Positions 8,686 to 16,732 of a DNA stretch of 64,000 nt are shown in pieces. The notes under the pieces were generated by a model that saw only the letters and a list, made by a program, of their open reading frames with translations, made no database searches and was not told the origin of the DNA. The stretch comes from Alkalihalobacterium sp048323755 (GTDB lineage Bacteria > Bacillota > Bacilli > Bacillales > Bacillaceae_F). Every line of letters starts with the position of its first letter. Position 1 is the stretch's first letter. A program made the position numbers and the translations under genes. The DNA lies in NCBI RefSeq assembly GCF_048323755.1, contig NZ_JBLWFS010000008.1, positions 1 through 64,000 on the forward strand, read 5' to 3'.

Positions 8686-8714
8686 TAGAACCTGCTATTT
8701 GAGGTTCTATTTTT
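8686..8714 (+). terminator. Early hairpin with T tract in the gltA leader (possible attenuator)
   Basis: TAGAACCT and AGGTTCTA form an 8-bp stem around an 8-nt loop, followed directly by TTTTT. It would lie only ~15 nt after the predicted start of transcription, so it looks like an intrinsic terminator inside the leader. No competing antiterminator was proven. Confidence 0.5.
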
Positions 8715-8760
8715 AATTTGTTAGAAAAGTATTTTTCACAATGTTTGAAGCCAAGAAGGC

Positions 8761-8886
8761 TGTTCGAAAAGTTCACAAACAGAAGAACGAACGCGGAACT
8801 AATTTCTTGAGCACGTTTGAATTTTTTTTATCAATAGTTGTAAGGTTTTATTACAAGATGAACACTGCTTGCAAACTTTTCGAACA
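8761..8886 (+). promoter_or_regulatory. gltA leader with 13-bp long-range stem
   Basis: TGTTCGAAAAGTT (8761-8773) is perfectly complementary to AACTTTTCGAACA (8874-8886), closing a ~100-nt domain in the transcript. The enclosed sequence contains smaller complementary pieces. It could be a cis-acting leader RNA or a MITE-like insertion; its position between promoter and gltA favours a role in expression. No known riboswitch class was recognised. Confidence 0.5.
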
Positions 8887-8901
8887 TGCACTTTCAACCT
8901 T

Positions 8902-8928
8902 AGGAGGTGAAGGTCAGATATTCTGACC
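8902..8928 (+). promoter_or_regulatory. Distant Shine-Dalgarno plus bridging hairpin before gltA
   Basis: A strong ribosome site AGGAGGTGA (8902-8910) lies 24 nt before the gltA ATG at 8935, too far for direct use. Between them GGTCAG (8912-8917) and CTGACC (8923-8928) form a 6-bp hairpin with loop ATATT. When folded, only 7 nt separate the site from the ATG. The codon before the ATG is TAA, so no nearer in-frame start exists upstream. Confidence 0.7.
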
Positions 8929-8934
8929 AGTTAA

Positions 8935-11900
8935 ATGGAGAAAACATGGAGTCCGAGTACATTTAAAAATTTTAACACGATTGAACATGACAGCTGTGGG
9001 ATTGTATCTGTCATGGAAAAAGCAAAAAAACCGACGAAAAAGAACATCGATGACTGTATCGATGCGCTAGTTAAGATGAACCACCGTGCTGGTTTTATTA
9101 ATGATGAAGGCGATGGCGTTGGGATCCACATTGATATCCCAAAGAAATTATGGCAACAAAAGTTGTCTGCTGCTAATACAGACAGCAATCTCGTAGACCG
9201 ACCTGACTTTGTTGTTGGTCATCTATTTATCGATAAGAAAGTAGATACAGAAGCAGCCAAAGAGCGTATTCGTCAGTTAGTTGTAAAACATGCATTTAAT
9301 ATCATCTTTGAAACGGATCAAGTAACAAACAGCGATGCGCTAGGCCCATTAGGTCGTAAAGAAGAACCGGTATTCTTCCAGGTTGCCTTACTCCCTAATT
9401 TTGACGTGTCTAAGTTAAACCTAGCAATCTATAACTTAATGCTTGAGATTGAAGAGGATACTAGTATCCACGTCGCTTCTTTAAGTAATTATTATGCTAT
9501 TTACAAGGTAATGGGCGCTGGAGATGTCCTTCCTCGTTATTATGATGACTTAGCTAGTCCACTCGTTGCTTCTGCTATGACGCTTGGACATAACCGTTAT
9601 TCAACAAATACATTATCTACTTTTTTCCGTGTGCAGCCATTTAGTATCATTGGACATAATGGTGAAATTAATACGATTGCCAAGCTAAGAGATGAAGCCC
9701 GAATGATCGATGTGCCTCTTGTAGATGGCGCTAGTGACTCTCAAGACTTAAACCGCGTAATTGAAACAATGATTTACAGACACGGCTACAGCTTGTTTGA
9801 AGTGCTCGATATTTTATTCCCGCCGATCGTAAATGAAATTAAAGCATTACCTGAACATCTCCAAGATTTATATGCCTATATTAGAGAAGCTTGGGGACAT
9901 TTTGCTCAAGGTCCTGCAGGAATTATTTCTCGTTTTGGTGATGAAGCTGCATTCAGTGTTGATGCACTTGGTCTGCGGCCCGTTTGGATGATCGAGAATG
10001 AAACGTCTTATTATTTCGCTTCAGAACAAGGGATTATCTCTTCTTCAGAATTCGTTTCAGAGCCAAAACCGTTAGCGCCGGGTGAAAAAGTCGGACTGAA
10101 ATGGAACGAGGACGATACGCTATCCGTATACTTCCAAAATGAATATCAAGAAGAAGTTTACCAACGTTTAAATAAAAGATTAAACACAGTGGGAAGTCAC
10201 ACCAGACTGAATCCACCAGCTTTTGAAACCAACAATAAAGTTTCAAGCTTACCGTTAAAAGTAACAAATAATCACTACGCTGCCTTTGGATGGGATCGTG
10301 AACACATTCAAATGGCCGAGCAAATGGCGGAAAAAGGTGTTGAGCCAATTCGCTCATTAGGTCATGATGCACCGTTAGCAGCACTACATCAAGGCCGTAA
10401 AAACATTGCTGATTTTATTAAAGAAAGTGTTGCTGTTGTTACAAATCCAGCGATTGACCGTGACCGTGAAATGGAGCACTTTTCTACGCGTGTTATTTTA
10501 GGAAAACGTCCTTCACTTTTTGATCATGAAGAAGGTCATACAAATTTAGAACTCACTTCACCGATCATTGTTGAAGGAGAAGCTGGAGTTTATTTAACAG
10601 AACAAACCACTTACCCGTCATATGAACAAATCGTCAATTACTACACAAACCTCGGAAGCATTCATACGTTATCTGCTACATTTACAGAAGCAGAAAGTGT
10701 TGCTGAAGCATTAGAACGTCTTATGGTAGAAGCAGCAGAAGCTGTTCAAAACGGCAAAGAGTTGATTGTTATTGACGATGCAAAATCACATGTCGACGGG
10801 AACCTATGGCTTGACCCTCACCTTGTGACTTCTGCAATCGACCAAGGATTAACAGAAAAGCAAATTCGCCGTAATTGCTCTTTAGTAGTCCGTTCAGCTT
10901 CCATCCGTAGTTTACATGATATCGCTGTTCTTTTCGGTTTAGGCGCAGACGTTATTAATCCATATTTAATGATCGCAACCGTTTGTGGCGACTCTAATGA
11001 GCCTGTTCTAAAGTTAACTGAAGCCTTAAATAAAGGGCTCGAAAAAGTAATTTCTACGATTGGTATTCATGAGCTCCGCGGATATGGACGCCTGTTCTCA
11101 GCAATAGGTTTAAATAATGAAGTATCAGATGTTCTAAACATCGTTAACTTCCTCGGTTCGGATGAATTAAGTTATAACTTTGAAGAAATGAGAAAAGATG
11201 CTTTAGCTCGTGTCGAAGATTTTGCAAGTGATAAAGCACGAGCCGGGAAATCTTTCCACTTCTTCCCTCGAATCTGGAAAGCAATTGGTGATATTGCATC
11301 TGGTTCAGGAGAATACAGTCAATATAGTCAAAAATTAAAAGACCAAGAAGAAAGCAACCCAATTTCTATTCGTCACCTAGCAGATATTAAAGCATCTGAC
11401 AAAAAGGTTGCTACTGAAAACGTTAATGTCGGCGTGAACAAACACAGCCTTCCTTTCATTATCAGTTCAATGTCATTCGGTTCACAAAACGAAATTGCTT
11501 TTAGAGCGTATGCTGAAGCGGCGGACCGTCTGAACATGATCAGCTTCAATGGTGAAGGTGGAGAAATTAAAGATATGCTCGGTAAATATCCGAACACACG
11601 CGGACAACAAGTAGCTTCGGGACGTTTCGGTGTAAATGCTGAGCTCATTAACTCTACAAATCTAATCGAAATCAAAATTGGTCAAGGTGCGAAACCTGGA
11701 GAAGGCGGACATTTACCAGGTTCCAAAGTAACTGCGAAAGTTGCTGCTGCTCGTAATGCTACGCTTGGTTCCGATTTGATTTCACCTTCAAATAACCATG
11801 ATATCTATTCAATTGAGGACTTAGCTCAAATGGTGACTGAAATTAAGACAGCCAATGACCAAGCGAAAGTGTGTGTGAAAGTCCCTGTCGTTCCTAACAT

Positions 11901-13422
11901 CGGAACAATCGCAGTAGGTATTGCAAAAGCTGGTGCTGACTACATCACCCTAAGTGGTTTTGACGGCGGTACAGGAGCAGCACGTGTTCATGCCCTTCAG
12001 CACGTTGGTCTTCCAGTTGAAATTGGAATTAAGGCAGCGCATAATGCATTAGTAGAGTCCGGCCTTCGTCACAAAGTTGAACTTTGGGCAGACGGCGGTA
12101 TGCGCAGTGCACTTGATGTTGTTAAAATTATGTTGCTCGGTGCTAACCGTGTTGGATTCGGTACACTAGCTATGATCGCTGTCGGATGTACAACATGTCG
12201 TGGCTGTCACTTAGACACATGTCACGTCGGGATCGCAACACAAATTGAGTCAGAAGCTCAAGCGAAAGAACACGGCCTTCGCCGTTTCGTTCCTCGCCAA
12301 TTCGATAACGCTGTTCAAGGGTTAATGAATTTATTTACAGCGTTTGGTAAAGAGCTGCAAGCCTTAACGGGTGAACTCGGATTTGAAAATACACAAGACT
12401 TAGTAGGTCGTTCAGACTTACTGGAACAAACACGCGGTACGAACTTAATGGACTTAAGCAATATGTTACAAGTCGTTGCGGCTCAAGATGTTCCAATGTT
12501 ACCTCAGCTTGAAGTTGCTGCTTCTTCTGAAGAAAATCAACTTGCTGTAGCTGCGGGTGCCGAATATCTTGACTACAATGTCGAAGATTTAAATAAATCT
12601 CGAGAGTTCTCAGGGGTTACGGCTGAGCAACGAATTCTCGGAAGCCGTGTCTCTTGCCACCGTGTAAGAGGTCACTTAGATGGCTCTTATCGAAATCTTC
12701 CAGAAGTTACGTTGAGCTTTAAAGACGGTTCAATTCCTGGAAATGGTCTCGGTGCTTATAATAGTGAAGGAATCGCTATCCACGTTGACGGCGGTGCTCA
12801 AGATGGGATTGGTAAAACATCTTTCGGTGGTCAAATGATGATCTTTAAAGCAAAAGGAAAAGATGGTCAGTTCTACAATGGATCGGTCGGTAAAGGAGCA
12901 GGTTATGGTGCACAACAAGGTGTGTTCATGTTCCAAGGCAACGCCGATGCTCGTGCAGGTATTCGTCTATCTGGAGCTGATATGATTTTCGGTGGACGCC
13001 TGACCAAACCATTAAAAGAAAACTACTACGCTAATCTTGGAGTAAATGCGAACCTTAAAGGATTTGCATTTGAGTATATGACAAACGGACGCGGGGTTGT
13101 CCTTGGTGATCCAGGACCATGGATTTGTGCAGGTATGACTGGTGGAGTTGTTTACCTTCGACATCAGCCTGAACTGGGCTTAACGAAAGAAGCGTTACAA
13201 GCACGTATCGCAAAAGGTGCGAAAGTTGAGCTTCAACCACTTTCTGAGACTGGAAAAGAAAACTTAAATGAACTATTAGGTCTTTATCAAGATCGTTTAA
13301 CCGAGTATGGTCAAACAGAAGAAGCTACTTTAATTGCTGAACTTCTGAAAGACTTAGAAACGAATTTCATGCAAGTCATCCCAGTTAAACAACAAGCAGA
13401 CCCATCGGTTTCAACTGAGTAA
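8935..13422 (+). CDS. gltA: Glutamate synthase large subunit
   Basis: A 1495-residue enzyme that makes two glutamates from glutamine and 2-oxoglutarate. Domains in order: a short propeptide ending before Cys21 (HDSCGI), the expected N-terminal nucleophile of the glutaminase domain (about 21-400, with GHNRYSTNT and GHNGEINT); a central linker domain; the FMN-binding synthase barrel (about 800-1180, with SMSFGSQNEIA and GQGAKPGEGGHLPG); the [3Fe-4S] ligands in CTTCRGCHLDTC; and the C-terminal GXGXG beta-helix domain. Length is normal. The small subunit gltD/gltB is not adjacent, so electrons must come from a subunit encoded elsewhere or from ferredoxin. The start is fixed by the TAA directly upstream and the hairpin-spaced ribosome site. 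Confidence 0.93.
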   Translation: MEKTWSPSTFKNFNTIEHDSCGIVSVMEKAKKPTKKNIDDCIDALVKMNHRAGFINDEGDGVGIHIDIPKKLWQQKLSAANTDSNLVDRPDFVVGHLFIDKKVDTEAAKERIRQLVVKHAFNIIFETDQVTNSDALGPLGRKEEPVFFQVALLPNFDVSKLNLAIYNLMLEIEEDTSIHVASLSNYYAIYKVMGAGDVLPRYYDDLASPLVASAMTLGHNRYSTNTLSTFFRVQPFSIIGHNGEINTIAKLRDEARMIDVPLVDGASDSQDLNRVIETMIYRHGYSLFEVLDILFPPIVNEIKALPEHLQDLYAYIREAWGHFAQGPAGIISRFGDEAAFSVDALGLRPVWMIENETSYYFASEQGIISSSEFVSEPKPLAPGEKVGLKWNEDDTLSVYFQNEYQEEVYQRLNKRLNTVGSHTRLNPPAFETNNKVSSLPLKVTNNHYAAFGWDREHIQMAEQMAEKGVEPIRSLGHDAPLAALHQGRKNIADFIKESVAVVTNPAIDRDREMEHFSTRVILGKRPSLFDHEEGHTNLELTSPIIVEGEAGVYLTEQTTYPSYEQIVNYYTNLGSIHTLSATFTEAESVAEALERLMVEAAEAVQNGKELIVIDDAKSHVDGNLWLDPHLVTSAIDQGLTEKQIRRNCSLVVRSASIRSLHDIAVLFGLGADVINPYLMIATVCGDSNEPVLKLTEALNKGLEKVISTIGIHELRGYGRLFSAIGLNNEVSDVLNIVNFLGSDELSYNFEEMRKDALARVEDFASDKARAGKSFHFFPRIWKAIGDIASGSGEYSQYSQKLKDQEESNPISIRHLADIKASDKKVATENVNVGVNKHSLPFIISSMSFGSQNEIAFRAYAEAADRLNMISFNGEGGEIKDMLGKYPNTRGQQVASGRFGVNAELINSTNLIEIKIGQGAKPGEGGHLPGSKVTAKVAAARNATLGSDLISPSNNHDIYSIEDLAQMVTEIKTANDQAKVCVKVPVVPNIGTIAVGIAKAGADYITLSGFDGGTGAARVHALQHVGLPVEIGIKAAHNALVESGLRHKVELWADGGMRSALDVVKIMLLGANRVGFGTLAMIAVGCTTCRGCHLDTCHVGIATQIESEAQAKEHGLRRFVPRQFDNAVQGLMNLFTAFGKELQALTGELGFENTQDLVGRSDLLEQTRGTNLMDLSNMLQVVAAQDVPMLPQLEVAASSEENQLAVAAGAEYLDYNVEDLNKSREFSGVTAEQRILGSRVSCHRVRGHLDGSYRNLPEVTLSFKDGSIPGNGLGAYNSEGIAIHVDGGAQDGIGKTSFGGQMMIFKAKGKDGQFYNGSVGKGAGYGAQQGVFMFQGNADARAGIRLSGADMIFGGRLTKPLKENYYANLGVNANLKGFAFEYMTNGRGVVLGDPGPWICAGMTGGVVYLRHQPELGLTKEALQARIAKGAKVELQPLSETGKENLNELLGLYQDRLTEYGQTEEATLIAELLKDLETNFMQVIPVKQQADPSVSTE

Positions 13423-13428
13423 TAGTTA

Positions 13429-13458
13429 AATCGCCCTCTTTCATTTGAGGGCGATTTT
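13429..13458 (+). terminator. Terminator of gltA
   Basis: AATCGCCCTC / GAGGGCGATT stem with an 8-nt loop followed by TTTTTT, beginning just after the gltA stop codon. Confidence 0.92.
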
Positions 13459-13582
13459 TTCTTGGAACGATATATTTTGATTATTATGCAAATGTAGAAA
13501 TGGCCCCATCTAGCGGCCTCACTTCTCTCTATACTGTTCATCAATAGTATGAAGACTAACGAAAATGTGGTTACATATAAAG

Positions 13583-13716
13583 AATCGGACTGAGAGGACC
13601 TTATTATCTACTCTTTGTGCTGAATTTCTACTGATTTGAAGCAAATAACGGCCTTTGAGTCCGCTAAACTCTAATAAGTGGAGGTTTGTCTTAATATTAC
13701 GGCCTCTGAGTCCGCA
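13583..13716. repeat. Inverted repeat element, F-R-R partial copy
   Basis: Three cores of the GGACTCTGAGGCCCTTATTT family: one forward (about 13586-13606) and two reverse (about 13643-13665 and 13692-13716). Spacings of about 57 and 49 bp match the last three positions of the complete F-F-R-R elements, so this copy appears to lack the first core. Confidence 0.75.
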
Positions 13717-13857
13717 TAATAAGAAGAGGTTTAAGTAAAACTGTGTTAACCTTATAGAAGTTTGTTATTTCTACTTGATTATTTTTGGGTATACGTGTAT
13801 ATTACCTCATTGTCTTAGTTTTTATTAAGCTTCTAGGCATGAAAGGATCATATAACT

Positions 13858-14940
13858 ATGAAATTAGGTGCAAGAATTTTTAAAACCGGTCTAGCTATTA
13901 TCTTATCGTTATATATTGCGATTTGGATCGGGCTTGAAAACCCATCCTATGCTGCCCTTGCCGCAACATTTGCGGTTCAACCGTCTATACATCGATCGTT
14001 TCAAACGATACTCGAACAAATCCAAGCGAATATTATCGGGGCTGTTCTCGCTGTCATCTTTGTTCTTACGTTCGGGCCAGAACCCTTTGTAGTTGGATTA
14101 GTAACCGTCATTGCGATTGCTATTATTATAAAATTAAAGCTAGAGGCTTCTACGGTACCATTAGCGATTGTAACCATTATTATTATTATGGAAAGTCCAG
14201 TCGATAACTTTATTGAGTTTGCTTCAATTCGTTTTCTGCTCATACTGATCGGTGTATTTTCTGCATTTGTCGTCAACCTAGTGTTTATTCCACCGCGTTA
14301 CGAAACGAAACTGTACCATCAAGTCGTTGAATATACCGAGGAAACCATTCAATGGACGATGTTGCTTTTATCACGAGATGCAGATCATAAAGCGATGCGT
14401 AAAGACCTTTCGATGCTGCACGAGAAAATGGTGAAGCTCGAAAACTTCTTTCTCTTATATAAAGAAGAACGAAATTACTTTATAAAAAATAAATATAGTA
14501 AAGCTCGTAAAGTCGTTTTATTTAAACAGATGATCTTAAGCAGTCAAAAGATCTCAACCATTTTGAAAAACATCGAACGGCGTGAGAATGAACTGTTTCA
14601 TATGCCAGAAAATCTTCAAGAACTGATTAAAGACCAATTAAGACGATTAACCGATTATCACAATAGAATATTACTAAGGTATGCTGGAAAAGTAAATTCT
14701 CAACCAAGCCCTGAAGTATTAGAAGAAATTGATGAAGGTAAAACCAACTTAATGGAAAGTTACTTAGAGTTATATGAGCAAGCGGAAATCAGTAAAGAAG
14801 AATGGCTTCACCTTCTTCCTATTATTTCTCATATCATGGAATACGAAGAAAAACTAGAGCATTTAGATCATCTCGTGGACAGTTTCTTTACGTATCATAA
14901 AAAAGATAATAAAGTACTGGTCCAAAAAGAAGAAGAATAA
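13858..14940 (+). CDS. ygaE: Aromatic acid exporter family membrane protein YgaE
   Basis: A 360-residue protein with an N-terminal membrane domain of about four to five segments (residues 8-145) followed by a long, charged, helical cytoplasmic region (150-355). This is the layout of the ArAE_1/UPF0421 family to which B. subtilis YgaE belongs. The membrane part contains the family-like GLENPSYAALAATFAVQPS. Synteny with ygaD and gsaB supports the symbol. The name of the family comes from distant plant and E. coli relatives; the substrate here, if any, is unknown. Confidence 0.82.
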   Translation: MKLGARIFKTGLAIILSLYIAIWIGLENPSYAALAATFAVQPSIHRSFQTILEQIQANIIGAVLAVIFVLTFGPEPFVVGLVTVIAIAIIIKLKLEASTVPLAIVTIIIIMESPVDNFIEFASIRFLLILIGVFSAFVVNLVFIPPRYETKLYHQVVEYTEETIQWTMLLLSRDADHKAMRKDLSMLHEKMVKLENFFLLYKEERNYFIKNKYSKARKVVLFKQMILSSQKISTILKNIERRENELFHMPENLQELIKDQLRRLTDYHNRILLRYAGKVNSQPSPEVLEEIDEGKTNLMESYLELYEQAEISKEEWLHLLPIISHIMEYEEKLEHLDHLVDSFFTYHKKDNKVLVQKEEE

Positions 14941-15086
14941 AACAACCAGTAGAGAGTAAGCAGTAGAAACCGAGCGTAACGGGTTTTGAGAGGGCAAAAG
15001 TGAATTCACAGGCTAAATAACAATTCATTTCGCATACAACCAAAACCAAATTGACACTGCAAACAGCATACAAAAACGCACAGATT

Positions 15087-15230
15087 TGAACTGCACCCCA
15101 ATTGTTGGAACTATCTAACAATTGGAGGTGCAGTTTTTCTATGGCTAAATATACCCTTGAGGAAAAAATTACAGCATATTTGGAGGATGTAGAAAGTTTT
15201 GTTTCTATCGGGAGATCAATTGGAACATCT
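15087..15230 (+). mobile_element. Left-end fragment of an IS3-family element
   Basis: The segment opens with TGAACTGCACC, a terminal sequence that folds into a hairpin with AATTGGAGGTGCAGTT, a typical left end of IS150-group IS3 elements. Directly after it an ATG at 15141 begins a reading frame MAKYTLEEKITAYLEDVES resembling the N-terminus of an IS3 OrfA, but homology stops after about 30 residues. The rest of the element is missing. It differs from the intact IS at 41010. Confidence 0.75.
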
Positions 15231-15510
15231 GAAGTGTCATCATGAACTGGTTAAGCAATTTGAATATCATGCCATTGGGGGAGAAGTCTTTAAAATTATA
15301 GTTCTCATAGAACGGTCCTTTACCTTGTGATGCAAACAAACCAACAACAGCCTTGTCTGGGGCATTTGTATTTAAGTATTTAATCAAAATTTTCATTATT
15401 TCATTTCCAATACCCTGTTTCTGATAATCTGGATGAACCATTATATCTTGAATATAGAAATAAATAGCCCCACCTTCAACAATTCTGCCCACTCCCACAA
15501 TTTGTTCATA
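15205..15510 (-). pseudogene. Truncated GNAT acetyltransferase
   Basis: The C-terminal two thirds of a GNAT acetyltransferase: YFYIQDIMVHPDYQKQGIG includes beta-4 and the acetyl-CoA-binding Q/R-x-x-G-x-G motif, followed by GLFASQGKGPFYENYNF. Related proteins have ~140 residues and start well upstream. Here the frame is closed by TAA just before codons reading YEQIVGVGRIV, so beta-1 to beta-3 are missing. The 3' end runs into the IS fragment. The only possible start inside is GTG at 15498, without a convincing ribosome site. Probably a non-functional remnant left by IS-mediated rearrangement. Confidence 0.75.
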
Positions 15511-15524
15511 TTATTTTTAACCCC

Positions 15525-15553
15525 TTGACATACCCCCTACCCTATATTATAAT
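15525..15553 (+). promoter_or_regulatory. Near-perfect sigma-A promoter of the VKOR-like gene
   Basis: Consensus TTGACA (15525-15530) and TATAAT (15548-15553) separated by exactly 17 bp. Such a strong promoter usually needs repression; operator-like sequences lie within and just after it. Confidence 0.85.
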
Positions 15554-15575
15554 TCAAATATACCTTACAGGGTAT
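15530..15575. promoter_or_regulatory. CsoR/CstR-like operator(s)
   Basis: ATACCTTACAGGGTAT (15560-15575) is an inverted repeat of ATACC...GGGTAT, close to the consensus for CstR/CsoR-family repressors. A second, imperfect site ATACCCCCTACCCTAT (15530-15545) lies within the promoter spacer. Both positions suit repression. The regulator gene is not in this window, so the identity of the factor is inferred. Confidence 0.5.
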
Positions 15576-15599
15576 TAAAATTTAAATGGAGGGATTACT

Positions 15600-16256
15600 T
15601 TGAAAGAGATGGTACATGAAAGAACGATAAATTTTAAAAGAGAAGGAAGTCAAGAAACAACAACTGGTTCCGCGTATTCTTATGGATCGGCTGTACCGAA
15701 ATTATTTGGTGTCTTTACGGCGATTGCCGTACTTGGGTGGGCTGTGAGTATTTTCTTAACGGGAGTTCATTTCTGGGTACTTCCACTACCGGCAAGCTTT
15801 GATGTAACCGGCACACCGTGGGCGGTTATGACTAGTGAATGGGCGTATGTAATGGGGATTCCACTTGCTTTAATGGGAGGATTTTATTATCTTACAACTC
15901 TCGTACTTTCTGGATTGTGGTTTCAAACACGTCATCCTTTAGTGCTTAAAGTGTTAACACCGATAACAATCATTGGTGTGATGTCTTCTGCATTCTTTGT
16001 ATATTTACAATTATTTGTCATTGAAGCGATTTGCCCTTTCTGTCTCGTATCTGCGGTAGCTACAGTGCTACTTTTAGTGCTTGAACTTGTGATGTTACGC
16101 ATGAGTAAATTACCACCACTTCGTGAACTTGTTCGTGATGCTCGTTCTGCATTGGATCGTAAAGGCTTAACTTGGATGTTCCTTCTGTTTATCATAGCCT
16201 TACTTCCTGTGATCAGCTTCTGGTTCGCGACAATCATCCCAGCACCAGGTTCATAA
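15600..16256 (+). CDS. VKOR-like membrane protein lacking loop cysteines
   Basis: A 218-residue protein with four to five membrane helices of the vitamin K epoxide reductase family. In these proteins a quinone-facing CxxC passes electrons to or from a pair of loop cysteines for disulfide formation. The active CxxC is present as ICPFCLVSA (about residues 142-150) and the family motif TSEWAYVMGIPLALMGG is clear. However, the loop before it has no cysteine, and the protein contains only these two Cys. There is also no fused thioredoxin domain. Start is TTG at 15600 with GGAGGG upstream. It is a single-gene unit with its own strong promoter and a CsoR/CstR-like operator. The electron partner is unknown. 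Confidence 0.8.
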   Translation: MKEMVHERTINFKREGSQETTTGSAYSYGSAVPKLFGVFTAIAVLGWAVSIFLTGVHFWVLPLPASFDVTGTPWAVMTSEWAYVMGIPLALMGGFYYLTTLVLSGLWFQTRHPLVLKVLTPITIIGVMSSAFFVYLQLFVIEAICPFCLVSAVATVLLLVLELVMLRMSKLPPLRELVRDARSALDRKGLTWMFLLFIIALLPVISFWFATIIPAPGS

Positions 16257-16340
16257 TAATTTTGAACGGATACTTTCTTGGCGACAAAATAACCATCTGT
16301 TTCAATGAAAGACTTTATCACAGGAGTACGATTTAGTTTT

Positions 16341-16640
16341 GTCCTTCATAGGCTTATGAAGGACATTTTTCTTGCTTTTCAGCTTTGTTTGTCCTTCATC
16401 CGCTTTGTGAAGGACACTTTCCTTGCTTTTCAGCTCTGTTCTGTCCTTCATCGGCTTTATGAAGGACACTTTCCTTGCTTTTTAGCTCTGTTCTGTCTTT
16501 CATCGGCTTTATGAAGGACATTTCCCTTGCTTTTCAGCTTTGTTTTATCCTTCATCGGCTTTATGAGGAACATTTTTCTCGCTTTTCAGCTCTGTTTTGT
16601 CCTTCATCCGCTTTGTGAAGGACACTTTCCTTGATTTCAA
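16341..16640. repeat. Tandem hairpin array, six ~52-bp units
   Basis: Six units starting near 16341, 16391, 16443, 16495, 16547 and 16599. Each holds GTCCTTCAT..GGCTTT.ATGAAGGAC, a ~9-bp stem, followed by a pyrimidine-rich CTTTCCTTGCTTTTCAGCT spacer. It fills the space between the convergent VKOR-like gene and ygaD. Frames open through it are repeat artefacts. Confidence 0.9.
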
Positions 16641-16732
16641 CAACAACAAAAGTATACGACAACAGCTTTCTTGAATAAAACTCCTCTTTCAGCTTGAGTT
16701 CCAATTATCATTAAACCGGCTGCGTTTTCTTA

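Noticed and set aside
8741..8926. 61-residue frame in the gltA leader
   Set aside because: No ribosome site and it coincides with the long-range stem structure; better explained as leader RNA.
8672..8935. T-box or known amino-acid riboswitch in the gltA leader
   Set aside because: No T-box TGGNACCGCG motif and no recognisable glutamine or glycine aptamer core.
16305..16514. 69-residue frame through the 52-bp repeats
   Set aside because: The translation is only the repeat read in one frame, without a ribosome site.
16341..16640. Regular repeats that could suggest a CRISPR array
   Set aside because: Units are near-identical throughout with no unique spacers, and no cas genes are present in the window.
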